Shown here: positions 19,772 to 27,819 of the stretch, piece by piece | Numbering within the stretch: the first letter of the stretch is position 1 | How the letters are laid out: each line of letters opens with the position of its first letter | Origin: Gemmatimonadota bacterium | Lineage (GTDB): Bacteria > Gemmatimonadota > Gemmatimonadetes > Gemmatimonadales > Gemmatimonadaceae | Length of the DNA stretch: 64,000 nucleotides | Assembly (NCBI GenBank): GCA_027307165.1 | Contig: DAHUXM010000025.1 | Location: 62,001 to 126,000, forward strand | Reading direction: 5' to 3' | Translations under genes and position numbers: made by a program | The notes under the pieces: generated by a model | What the model was told of the DNA's origin: nothing | What the model saw: the letters and a program-made list of their open reading frames with translations, nothing else | Databases searched by the model: none

Positions 19772-20686
19772 ATGGCTGCTGAACTGCTGTATCAGATCAT
19801 GGGGCGCCATAGGGCTGAACCCCTTCCTGAGCGAAAGCCTTCCTGGCTCAAGGTCAGGGCGCCCGGCGGTCCCAACTATCTGCGCCTGACGCAGATGATG
19901 CGTGAGCTGAACCTGCACACGGTGTGCGAGGAGGCCCATTGCCCCAACATCGGTGAATGCTGGGAGCATGGCACCGCAACCTTCATGATCCTCGGCGACG
20001 TGTGTACCCGCAACTGCGCCTACTGCGCCGTCGCGCACGGTCGTCCTGCCTCATACGACATCGCGGAGCCCGTGCGGGTTGGCGACGCAGTCGCCGAACT
20101 CAGGCTGCGGCATGCCGTGATCACTTCGGTGGACCGCGACGACCTGCCCGATTTTGGAGCCTACATTTTTGCTGAAACCATTCGGCAGATCAAGCAGCGG
20201 CTCCCGGATTGCTCCGTGGAGGTTCTGGTTCCGGACTTTCAGGGGAACCGGGACAGCATCGCGACGGTGCTCGAGGCCAGGCCCGACATCTACAACCACA
20301 ACACCGAGACGGTGCCGCGGCTGTACAAGAAGTGCCGGCCGGGGGGTCGTTATCCCCGCGTGATGGAGATCTTCCGCACCGCCAAGGAACTGGCGCCCGA
20401 CATTCCGACCAAATCAGGACTGATTCTCGGGATGGGCGAGACGCTGAAAGAGGTCGAGCTCGTGATGCGCGACCTGCGCGAAGTGGATGTGGACATTCTC
20501 ACGCTGGGCCAGTACCTGCGGCCGTCCGACAGTCACATTCCGCTGGATCGTTACGTGACACCGGCGGAATTCCGCGAGCTGTACGAAATCGGCATGTCGA
20601 TGGGCTTCAGACATGTCGAGTCAGGTCCCCTTGTGCGCAGCAGTTACCACGCCTGGGAACAGGTTCAGGCGGCTGGAGTCAACTGA
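19772..20686 (+). CDS. lipA: Lipoyl synthase
   Basis: LipA inserts two sulfur atoms into octanoyl groups carried on lipoyl domains, using radical SAM chemistry. Both iron-sulfur sites are visible: the auxiliary cluster motif with Cys52, Cys57 and Cys63 (VCEEAHCPNIGECW) and the radical SAM motif CTRNCAYC (Cys78, 82, 85). The C-terminal LVRSSYHAWEQ supplies the conserved RSSY serine. The 304-residue length is typical. A second ATG at 19799 (MGRHRAEPL) could be the real start, since family similarity begins at ERKPSWLKVRAPGG. It lies 17 bp after thiO and upstream of the PDH genes whose E2 it would modify. Confidence 0.97.
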   Translation: MAAELLYQIMGRHRAEPLPERKPSWLKVRAPGGPNYLRLTQMMRELNLHTVCEEAHCPNIGECWEHGTATFMILGDVCTRNCAYCAVAHGRPASYDIAEPVRVGDAVAELRLRHAVITSVDRDDLPDFGAYIFAETIRQIKQRLPDCSVEVLVPDFQGNRDSIATVLEARPDIYNHNTETVPRLYKKCRPGGRYPRVMEIFRTAKELAPDIPTKSGLILGMGETLKEVELVMRDLREVDVDILTLGQYLRPSDSHIPLDRYVTPAEFRELYEIGMSMGFRHVESGPLVRSSYHAWEQVQAAGVN

Positions 20687-20808
20687 GCTGCGATCACATC
20701 CGCCCCGCGCTTCACACGCACAATCACGCGCGGCACGACAACTGAGAAGCTCAACGATCCGATACGCCACGATCACAGCTTCCAGTACCACCTGCACGTA
20801 TAAATGTC

Positions 20809-21858
20809 ATGGCTAAGAAAAACACATCCTCTCCGGCAGCCGCGAACGCTCGCGATACCGCCGTCGCCTATCTGCACTCGATGCTGATGCAGCGCCGCTT
20901 CGAGGAAAAAAGCGCGGAAGCGTACGCGATCGGAAAGATCGGCGGCTTCTGCCACCTTTACATCGGCCAGGAAGCGGTTTCCACCGGCACGATGGCCGCA
21001 CTTAGACCAGACGACTACGTGATCACCGCGTACCGCGATCACGGACTGGCGCTGGCTCGCGGAATGACGGCGAACGAAATCATGGCGGAACTGTTCGGCC
21101 GCGCCACAGGTTGCTCTGGCGGCAAGGGCGGTTCGATGCACCTCTTCGAGAGAAAGCTGAATTTTCTGGGCGGCCACGGCATCGTGGGCGGCCACATTCC
21201 GATTGCCACGGGCGTTGCATTCGCGATCTCGTATCGTGGCGGCGACCAGGTTTGCGTCTGCTTTTTTGGTGAAGCCGCTGTCAACATCGGTGCTTTTCAC
21301 GAGGCACTGAACATGGCATCGCTGTGGAATCTGCCGGTCGTGTTCATCATCGAGAACAACCGTTACGGAATGGGAACGGCGATCAGCCGCTCCACTGCGC
21401 AGCAGGATGTGGTGAAGCGCGCGGCATCGTACGCGATGATCGGCACGTCCGTCGACGGTCAGGACGTATTCGCGGTGCGCAAGGAAATGGACGAAGCGAT
21501 CGAGCGTGCGCGCAAGGAGCAGCGCCCGACGCTGGTCGAAGTCCGCACCACGCGCTTCATGGGACACTCCATGTCGGACGCGGCGAGCGGAACCTACCGC
21601 TCCAAGGAAGAGCTGGATCAGAGCATGCAGCGCGATCCGATCGTGTTGCTCAAGACGAAGATGCTGAGCGACGGAATGATCACGGAAGACGATTACAAGA
21701 AGATGGATGACGAGGCCAAGGCGGCTGCACAGGCCGCATGGGATTTCGCCGACGCATCACCGGAGCCCTCTCCTGAGGAGCTGTTCACGCACGTGCTGAG
21801 CGACGAATCGACGGTTGGTGCCGCGAACAACGCCGAGCTCGCGGGGGCCGGACGATGA
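20809..21858 (+). CDS. pdhA: Pyruvate dehydrogenase E1 component, alpha subunit
   Basis: The 349-residue alpha chain of a heterotetrameric E1 decarboxylates pyruvate with thiamine diphosphate. Visible landmarks are RRFEEKSAEAYAIGKIGGFCHLYIGQEA, GCSGGKGGSMHLF, GGHIPIATGVAFA, and the TPP/Mg site CFFGEAAVNIGAFHEALNMA with the terminal ENNRYGMGT. The TPP motif has Glu-Ala in place of the more common Asp-Gly after the Gly. The stop overlaps the start of pdhB (ATGA). Assignment as pyruvate rather than branched-chain substrate rests on the cluster with PDH-type E2 and on sequence style. Confidence 0.94.
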   Translation: MAKKNTSSPAAANARDTAVAYLHSMLMQRRFEEKSAEAYAIGKIGGFCHLYIGQEAVSTGTMAALRPDDYVITAYRDHGLALARGMTANEIMAELFGRATGCSGGKGGSMHLFERKLNFLGGHGIVGGHIPIATGVAFAISYRGGDQVCVCFFGEAAVNIGAFHEALNMASLWNLPVVFIIENNRYGMGTAISRSTAQQDVVKRAASYAMIGTSVDGQDVFAVRKEMDEAIERARKEQRPTLVEVRTTRFMGHSMSDAASGTYRSKEELDQSMQRDPIVLLKTKMLSDGMITEDDYKKMDDEAKAAAQAAWDFADASPEPSPEELFTHVLSDESTVGAANNAELAGAGR

Positions 21859-22841
21859 CCGTCATGACATATCGCGATGCGCTCAACCATGCATTGCGCG
21901 AAGAGTTGACCCGCGACGAGTCGGTGTTCCTGATGGGCGAGGAAGTCGCCGAGTACAATGGCGCGTACAAGGTGTCGCGCGGGTTGCTGGATGAATTCGG
22001 TCCCAAGAGGATCGTGGACACACCGATCACGGAGCTCGGCTTCGCCGGTGTAGGCGTGGGCGCCGCGATGGCAGGCTTGCGTCCGATCATCGAATTCATG
22101 ACGTGGAACTTTGCGCTTCTTGCGCTGGACCAGGTCGTGAACGCGGCGGCCAAGATGCTGTACATGTCCAACGGACAGTACAAGATGCCGATGGTGTTCC
22201 GCGGACCGAATGGCGCGGCACTTCAGTTGTCGGCGCAACACTCGCAGGCCTGGGAGAGTTGGCTGGCACATATCCCGGGACTCAAGGTTGTCGCTCCCGG
22301 CACGCCTGCCGATGCGAAGGGACTGCTCAAGGCTGCGATCCGCGACGACAACCCCGTCGTGGTACTCGAAGGCGAGATGCTCTACAACACGAAGGGCGAG
22401 GTGGATGAGAATCCGGACATCGTCATTCCACTCGGCAAGGCGGAGCTCAAGCGTGAGGGCCAACATTGCTCGATCATCACGTCCGGAAAGATGGTGCTCG
22501 TTGCATTGCAGGCCGCGGATCAGCTTGCGAAGCAGGGCGTAAACGTGGATGTGGTGGACCTGCGCACGATACGCCCAATGGACGTCGAGGCAATCGCAAC
22601 GTCTGTCGCAAAGACCAACCGCGCGGTAGTCGTAGAGGAAGGCTGGGAGATTTGCGGCATCGGCGCGCAGGTTGTGGACTTCATCCAACGCGAGTGTTTC
22701 GACGATCTCGATGCGCCGGTGGTCCGCGTGCATCAGGCTGACGTACCAATGCCATACGCCAAGAATCTGGAAAAGCTCGCGAAGCCCGATGCTGCGAAGA
22801 CCGTCGCGGCGGTGAAGCGCGTCATGTACCTGGAGGACTGA
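21855..22841 (+). CDS. pdhB: Pyruvate dehydrogenase E1 component, beta subunit
   Basis: The 328-residue beta chain completes the E1 active site. It contains TYRDALNHALREELTRDESVF, the TPP-contacting MGEEVAEYNGAYKVSRGL, DTPITELGFAGVGVGAAMAG, FMTWNFALLALDQ and the C-terminal transketolase domain with VVDLRTIRPMDVEAIATSV and VVVEEGW. It is translationally coupled to pdhA by a four-base overlap and is five bases from the E2 gene, as expected for equimolar E1 chains. Confidence 0.96.
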   Translation: MTVMTYRDALNHALREELTRDESVFLMGEEVAEYNGAYKVSRGLLDEFGPKRIVDTPITELGFAGVGVGAAMAGLRPIIEFMTWNFALLALDQVVNAAAKMLYMSNGQYKMPMVFRGPNGAALQLSAQHSQAWESWLAHIPGLKVVAPGTPADAKGLLKAAIRDDNPVVVLEGEMLYNTKGEVDENPDIVIPLGKAELKREGQHCSIITSGKMVLVALQAADQLAKQGVNVDVVDLRTIRPMDVEAIATSVAKTNRAVVVEEGWEICGIGAQVVDFIQRECFDDLDAPVVRVHQADVPMPYAKNLEKLAKPDAAKTVAAVKRVMYLED

Positions 22842-22846
22842 CGATC

Positions 22847-24199
22847 ATGGCGACAAAAGTTCTGATGGAAGCGCTGTCACCCACGATGGAAGAAGGCCGC
22901 CTCGTCAAGTGGCTCAAGCACGAAGGCGACCCGATCAAGAGCGGCGACGTTCTGGCAGAAGTCGAGACTGACAAGGCGGTGATGGAGCTGGTTGCGCGTG
23001 GTGAGGGTGTGCTGCGAAAGCAACTTGCCAACGAGGGTGATTCTTCCGCCGTCGGAACGCTGCTCGGCGTTATCGCAGCGCCGGATGAAGACATCTCCGC
23101 ATTGGTCACGGGCGCCCAGCCGACACCGGTGCCATCCGACAACACGCAGCAGCCTCTGGGCAAGCCAGCCGATGCGGGGGACGTGATCGCGAAGGCCAAG
23201 GAGTTCGAGGGAGTCACATCGATTCCGACGGCCGCGCGTCAGTCCCAGGGCGAGGCTTCGACGCCTCCGCAGGAACAGGAGCGACGCGGACATCAGCGCA
23301 TCGATACCAGCGCGCACGCTGCGGAGGGTAACGGCGCCGCCACGCCATCTGGCAGACCACGCTCATCTCCACTCGCGCGTCGCCTGGCGTCGGAGCGCGG
23401 TGTCGATCTCAACGCGCTGCGCGGATCCGGCCCCGGTGGCCGTATCGTCAAGCGTGACATCGAGCAGGCCCCCGTCGCTGCCGCGATTGCCTCAGCCCCA
23501 CGCGCTGCGCGTGTTGGTGATTACCAGGACATTCCGCTCACGCAGATGCGGAAGACTATCGCCAAGCGACTCGGCGAGTCGATCGGACCCATTCCGACGT
23601 TCTATCTCACGGTGGAGTTCGATCTCACCCGCGTGGCCGAGCTGCGCGAGGCGATGATCGCACAGGGCGCCGAGTACAAGGTGTCATTCAATGACATCAT
23701 CATCAAGGCGACTGCGACGGCACTTGCACAGCACCCTGAAGTGAATGCGCACTGGACCGGCGACGCGATTCGGCAGTTCAATCGTGTACACATCGGAATG
23801 GCGGTCGCCGTTGAAGAAGGCCTCATCACTCCCGTCATCTTCGACGCAAACGAAAAGGGACTCTCGGACATTGCAGCGGAGGCACGAGAGCTGGCCGGAC
23901 GCGCGCGCGAGCGGAGACTCAAGCCTGAGGAATACACGGGCTCGACTTTTTCCGTCTCCAACCTCGGCATGTTCGGGATCGACCAGTTCACGGCGATAAT
24001 CAACCCACCCGAAGCAGGGATACTTGCGATCGGAGCGGTCGAAGAAAAGCCCGTTGTAATCGATGGCGATCTGGTGATACGCAAGCGCCTGCGGGTAACG
24101 ATGAGCTGCGACCATCGCGTGATCGACGGAGCGACGGGAGCGAAGTTCCTGCAGACGTTGCGCAGATTGATCGAGAACCCGTTGATGCTGGTGTTCTGA
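22847..24199 (+). CDS. pdhC: Dihydrolipoamide acetyltransferase, PDH E2 component
   Basis: A 450-residue E2 core protein with one lipoyl domain (residues 1-80, lipoyl Lys43 in VETDKAVMEL), a Gln/Pro/Ser-rich flexible linker, a peripheral subunit-binding domain around residues 168-205 (SSPLARRLASERGVDLNALR and GPGGRIVKRDI) and the catalytic acyltransferase domain with the active site CDHRVIDGATG (His423). It accepts the acetyl group from E1 and passes it to CoA. It follows pdhB by five bases. It is the main likely substrate of LipA and LipB encoded in the same cluster. A block of palindromic repeats separates it from lpdA. Confidence 0.96.
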   Translation: MATKVLMEALSPTMEEGRLVKWLKHEGDPIKSGDVLAEVETDKAVMELVARGEGVLRKQLANEGDSSAVGTLLGVIAAPDEDISALVTGAQPTPVPSDNTQQPLGKPADAGDVIAKAKEFEGVTSIPTAARQSQGEASTPPQEQERRGHQRIDTSAHAAEGNGAATPSGRPRSSPLARRLASERGVDLNALRGSGPGGRIVKRDIEQAPVAAAIASAPRAARVGDYQDIPLTQMRKTIAKRLGESIGPIPTFYLTVEFDLTRVAELREAMIAQGAEYKVSFNDIIIKATATALAQHPEVNAHWTGDAIRQFNRVHIGMAVAVEEGLITPVIFDANEKGLSDIAAEARELAGRARERRLKPEEYTGSTFSVSNLGMFGIDQFTAIINPPEAGILAIGAVEEKPVVIDGDLVIRKRLRVTMSCDHRVIDGATGAKFLQTLRRLIENPLMLVF

Positions 24200-24207
24200 T
24201 GAGTACC

Positions 24208-24379
24208 GGCATTCCCGCGAAAGCGGGAATCCGGTTCAGTCGTCATTCCCGCGAAAGCGGGAATCCAGGTTCAGTCGTCATTCCCGCGAAAGCGGGAATC
24301 CAGGTTATCGGTCTTTGGATGTGATGAGAGCGAGAAGCTGGTCGGCTGCGGATGGATTCCCGCTTTCGCGGGAATGACG
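24208..24379. repeat. Tandem 35-bp palindromic repeats merging into 104-bp composite element, copy 2 (inverted)
   Basis: Four copies of the palindrome ATTCCCGCGAAAGCGGGAAT lie at 24211, 24245, 24280 and 24356. The first three are in direct tandem with a 34-35 bp period (sharing CCAGGTTCAGT-like spacers); the third and fourth bound a 104-bp composite element at 24276-24379 that is the reverse complement of the ones at 2683 and 44084. The block sits between pdhC and lpdA and could form strong hairpins in the transcript. Confidence 0.85.
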
Positions 24380-24449
24380 AGGTGGGACGCTTGAATGACG
24401 ACAGGCGCAGATGTATTCGCGCCTTACATGACCTTTTCTGAGAATATCC

Positions 24450-25856
24450 ATGCCTTCTTATGATGTGATCTTCATCGGCGGCGGACCGGCCGGATATGTC
24501 GGCGCAATTCGCGCCGCACAGCTCGGGCTGTCCGTTGCGGTTGTCGAGCGCGACGGGCTCGGCGGCACCTGCGTACTTTGGGGTTGCATTCCCGCCAAGG
24601 CGCTTCTGGAATCGGCGTCGATCGCCGAAAAGGTGAAGAAGGGCGCGGAATTCGGTGTCAGTGCCGGCGAGGTGAAGCTCGACTACGGCGTTGCGATGAA
24701 GCGCTCGCGCAACGTGAGCAATCAGAATTCCAAGGGCGTCGAATTCCTGTTCAAGAAGAACAAGATCACCTGGATCAAGGGCAACGGACGCGTCGCGGCG
24801 AAGAACACCGTCACGGTAAAGGCTGCAGATGGCAAGGAAGAAAAGCACGAGGCCAAAAAGGCAATCTGCATCTGCACCGGCTCGCGAGTGAAAGGCCTGC
24901 CGCAGGCTGGACTCGAGCTAAACAAGACGACCGTCATCTCGTCCGACGAGGCGCTCGCTCTCGAGAAAGCGCCAAAGACGATGGCAATCATCGGCGCCGG
25001 TGCGGTCGGCTGTGAGTTCGCTGACGTGTTCGCGGCGTTCGGTACCCAGGTCACGATCATAGAAGTCGCGAAGCAGCTTCTGCCGATCGAGGATGACGAC
25101 GTGGGCGTCGAGCTCGCCAAGGCGTTCAAGAAGCGCGGTATCACGATGCACACGAGCGCAAAGATCGGCGACGTGAAAGTCGGCAAGGCTTCGGTCAAGT
25201 TCAGCATCGAGATCGCCGGCAAGAAGCAGGATATCGAAGTCGAGAAGGTGCTGGTCGCCGCTGGCCGCGCGCCAAACATCGAGGATATCGGTATCAAGGA
25301 GCTCCGCGTCGCGATGACCGATCGTGGCTTCATCAAGATCAACGAGCGGATGGAAACGTCGGTCAAGGGCATCTTCGCAATCGGCGACGTCGCCGGCCCA
25401 CCGATGCTTGCGCACAAGGGCGAGCGCGAAGGAATTGTATTCGCGGAGTATCTCGCGGGACAGCCGCACGTGCACAACGTGAATTACGGCAACATTCCGA
25501 ACGCGACGTACTGCCATCCGGAAGTTGCGTCGATCGGAAAGACAGAGCGGGAACTCAAGGAACAGAACGTCCCCTACAAGATCGGTAGGTTCCCTTTCTC
25601 CGCCAACGGCCGCGCACGTACGTCAGGCGAGACTGAGGGCTTCGTGAAGATCATTTCCGATCCCAAGTACGGCGAGATACTCGGCGCACACATCATCGGC
25701 GCACACGCGACCGAGATCATTCATGAGCTGGCAGTGGCTCGCGAGAACGAGTTCACAGTCGAGGAAGTGGAGCTGGCGATTCACGCGCACCCGACACTGT
25801 CGGAAGCGGTAGCCGAAGCGACTCTCGACACGCTCGGAAAAATGATCAACTTCTAG
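24450..25856 (+). CDS. lpdA: Dihydrolipoamide dehydrogenase, E3
   Basis: The 468-residue flavoenzyme reoxidises dihydrolipoyl groups of E2 (and GcvH) with NAD. FAD-binding GGGPAGYVGAIRAAQLG is at the N-terminus; the redox-active disulfide is Cys41-Cys46 in GGTCVLWGCIPAK. The NAD-binding segment MAIIGAGAVGCEFADVFAAFG, the GDVAGPPMLAHKGEREG FAD contact and the C-terminal HAHPTLSEAVAEA with the catalytic His/Glu pair are all present. The residues between the cysteines (VLW) differ from the usual LNV/LNR. It is three bases from lipB. The repeats upstream separate it from pdhC but the order suggests one functional cluster. Confidence 0.96.
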   Translation: MPSYDVIFIGGGPAGYVGAIRAAQLGLSVAVVERDGLGGTCVLWGCIPAKALLESASIAEKVKKGAEFGVSAGEVKLDYGVAMKRSRNVSNQNSKGVEFLFKKNKITWIKGNGRVAAKNTVTVKAADGKEEKHEAKKAICICTGSRVKGLPQAGLELNKTTVISSDEALALEKAPKTMAIIGAGAVGCEFADVFAAFGTQVTIIEVAKQLLPIEDDDVGVELAKAFKKRGITMHTSAKIGDVKVGKASVKFSIEIAGKKQDIEVEKVLVAAGRAPNIEDIGIKELRVAMTDRGFIKINERMETSVKGIFAIGDVAGPPMLAHKGEREGIVFAEYLAGQPHVHNVNYGNIPNATYCHPEVASIGKTERELKEQNVPYKIGRFPFSANGRARTSGETEGFVKIISDPKYGEILGAHIIGAHATEIIHELAVARENEFTVEEVELAIHAHPTLSEAVAEATLDTLGKMINF

Positions 25857-25858
25857 TC

Positions 25859-26530
25859 ATGGCTGACAGGGAGTTGCTGGTGCTGAACCTCGGCGAGCGA
25901 TCGTACGCCGAGGTTCTTGCGTTTCAGCGAGACGCCGCCGCTCGCCGGATTACGGGCGAGATCGATCAGGACCTGCTCATCCTGGTTGAGCACCCTCCCG
26001 TGGTGACGCTCGGCCGCAAGAAAGCAGACAACAAGCTGCCGGTCACCGAGGATTTTCTAACGTCGCGCGGAATCGAGCTGTTCGAAGTCGAGCGCGGCGG
26101 CGGCGTGACGTTTCATGGCCCAGGGCAACTGGTTGGCTACCCCATTTTCGATCTGCAGCGTCACAAGCTGGATCTCCACTGGTACCTGCGGCAGGTCGAG
26201 GAGGGTTTGATCCGCACGCTCGCCGCGTACGACATTCCCGGTGAGCGCAACGTCGGCTTTACGGGCGTATGGACCGGCGGAAGGAAGATCGCGTCGATCG
26301 GAGTACATGCACGCACATGGGTGACGTGGCACGGCTTCGCCCTGAACGTCACGACAGATCTGTCATACTTCAACCTGATGACGCCGTGCGGGATCGATGG
26401 CGTCGTGATGACGTCGATGAGTCGCGAGCAGCCGGAAAGGACATTGACGCTGGAGGACGTAGCGGCGGAGACCGCGCGCCAGTTTGGGAATTTGTTCGAT
26501 TTGACGCCGAGGGTTGTGCCGGCGGTTTGA
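25859..26530 (+). CDS. lipB: Octanoyltransferase (lipoate biosynthesis)
   Basis: LipB transfers octanoate from acyl carrier protein to the lipoyl lysine of E2 and GcvH, making the substrate for LipA. The 223-residue chain has the expected LLILVEHPPVVTLGRK, the glycine-rich ERGGGVTFHGPGQLVGYPI, the GRKIASIGVHARTWVTWHGFALNV region, and the catalytic Cys177 in LMTPCGIDGV. The start is ATG 25859, two bases after the lpdA stop. The gene ends at the left flank of the giant palindrome. Confidence 0.96.
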   Translation: MADRELLVLNLGERSYAEVLAFQRDAAARRITGEIDQDLLILVEHPPVVTLGRKKADNKLPVTEDFLTSRGIELFEVERGGGVTFHGPGQLVGYPIFDLQRHKLDLHWYLRQVEEGLIRTLAAYDIPGERNVGFTGVWTGGRKIASIGVHARTWVTWHGFALNVTTDLSYFNLMTPCGIDGVVMTSMSREQPERTLTLEDVAAETARQFGNLFDLTPRVVPAV

Positions 26531-26540
26531 TGGAAACGCC

Positions 26541-26559
26541 ATTCGGCCACGTGCCGAAT
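26541..26559. terminator. Possible hairpin after lipB
   Basis: A 7-bp stem, ATTCGGC with GCCGAAT around a 5-nt loop, ten bases after the lipB stop. There is no T tract, so termination activity is uncertain. The sequence may also be a diverged unit of the adjacent repeat field (compare CGCGCCGAATTGG). Confidence 0.3.
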
Positions 26560-26637
26560 CGAAACGCACCTCTGACGACGCCCAACCACGCGCCGAATTG
26601 GTGGTCCGGCGTAGGGCGCGGATATATCCGCGCCTGG

Positions 26638-26890
26638 CCCATTTACGCGTGATCGAAATCGGATGACCACCGCGTCGATATCGCCGCGCAACGTACCCGG
26701 CCCATTTACGCGCAATCGAAATTGAATGACCACCGCGTCGACACGCCGTCACGACGCGCCCCACCCATTTACGCGTGATCGAAATCGGATGACCACCGCG
26801 TCGATATCGCGGTCGCGACGCGACGCGCCCATTTGGGCGTGATCGAAATCGAATGATGGCGCGATAAATCCACCCGTCGCCAACCCGGCG
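26638..26890. repeat. Four tandem ~63-bp units, left arm of palindrome 1
   Basis: Units begin at 26638, 26701, 26764 and 26828 (periods 63, 63, 64), each starting CCCATTT and containing a GATCGAAATCGGATGACCAC-like core. They are mirrored by four inverted units on the right arm, ending near 27372, 27434, 27497 and 27560. Confidence 0.85.
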
Positions 26891-27591
26891 GGCACGCGAT
26901 CGACGGATAACGATTGGATTCAACACCGTCGCATCGCACGCATAAACGATGGCAGATGACGGTGTGGCACGGATGCATCCGTGCCTGTTACCTCTATTGC
27001 AAGCGAAACCGTATGATCGCCGGACTCACCTGCACCGCACCCATTGATGCGCAATCAAAATCACCGAAACACCGGTTCTTCGCATGCCCGCCTACGACGT
27101 CGTCATAGGGAGCAATTCAGGATTGGCCGAGAGCTGTGATTCCCCCGTAGGCTGGGATGATGACATTTCACATGGGGGCACTGATCAAGTTTCGATTGCA
27201 TTATAGGTGACAGGCACGGATGCATCCGTGCCCCACCTACGCGTGGCATCGGTTACGCCGGCGACGCGACGGTGTTGAATCAAATTGTTGTCCGTGGAAC
27301 CCGTGGCCGCGCCCTTGGCGATGGGTGGATTTGGCCGGTCATCATCATCCGATTTCGTTGCACCTGAATGGGCCGAACGTTGCGACGGCGATATCGACGC
27401 GGTGGTCATCCGATTTCGATCACGCGTAAATGGGCGGGGCGCGTCGCGACCGCGTGTCGACGCGGTGGTCATCCGATGTCGATCACGCGTAATGGGGCCA
27501 GGCGCGTCGCGACCGCGTGTCGACGCTGTGGTCATCCGATGTCGATCACGCGTAACGGGGCCAGGCGCGGAAGAATCCGCGCCCTACGCAT

Positions 27592-27750
27592 GACCACCAA
27601 TTCGGCGCGTGGGCGGGCGTCGTCGCGCACGACCACCAATTCGGCGCGTGGGCGGTCGTCGTCGCGCACGACCACCAATTCGACGCGTGGGCGGACGTCG
27701 TTGGGTGTCGTCGTGCATGCCTACCAATGCGGCACGCGGGTGGGCGTCGG
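27592..27750. repeat. 39-bp tandem units, right flank of palindrome 1
   Basis: GACCACCAATTCGGCGCGTG recurs at 27592, 27631 and 27670 with an exact 39-bp period, and a degenerate fourth copy begins at about 27719. The field ends about 70 bp before the helicase start codon. The reverse-complement unit occurs at 26586 and four times at 46930-47080. Confidence 0.85.
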
Positions 27751-27819
27751 CGGAAGTGCGATGTCGCCGGTGACCAATCCGGCGCGCGATTCCTCGGCGT
27801 CTTCGGGTATATTTCGGGT

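Larger units (their letters stand above)
26574..27750. repeat. Giant imperfect palindrome, locus 1 (modular 39-bp and 63-bp repeats); no gene
   Basis: This gene-free stretch is one large inverted repeat with its centre near 27099 (CGACGTCG). Anchors that pair as reverse complements all have coordinates summing to 54198: 26586-26606 with 27592-27612, 26764-26809 with 27389-27434, 26917-26932 with 27266-27281, 26966-26985 with 27213-27232. Moving inward each arm has: 39-bp units (CGCGCCGAATTGGTGGTC core), a small palindrome (26615-26634 on the left), four 63-bp units (CCCATTTACGCGTGATCG start; left 26638, 26701, 26764, 26828), and a small palindrome GGCACGGATGCATCCGTGCC. The right arm carries three additional 39-bp units beyond the mirrored part. 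The same modules recur at 46930-47612. Confidence 0.9.

Noticed and set aside
19762-19773. TTTGACACTCT just before the lipA start, also found before thiO at 18662
   Set aside because: TTGACA is the -35 consensus, but no matching -10 lies at 16-18 bp in either case and it would place transcription inside the coding sequence; probably chance or a shared leader.
27592-27750. Regular 39-bp repeats that might be read as a CRISPR array
   Set aside because: The units are contiguous tandem copies with no unique spacers, occur in both orientations around a centre, and there are no cas genes.
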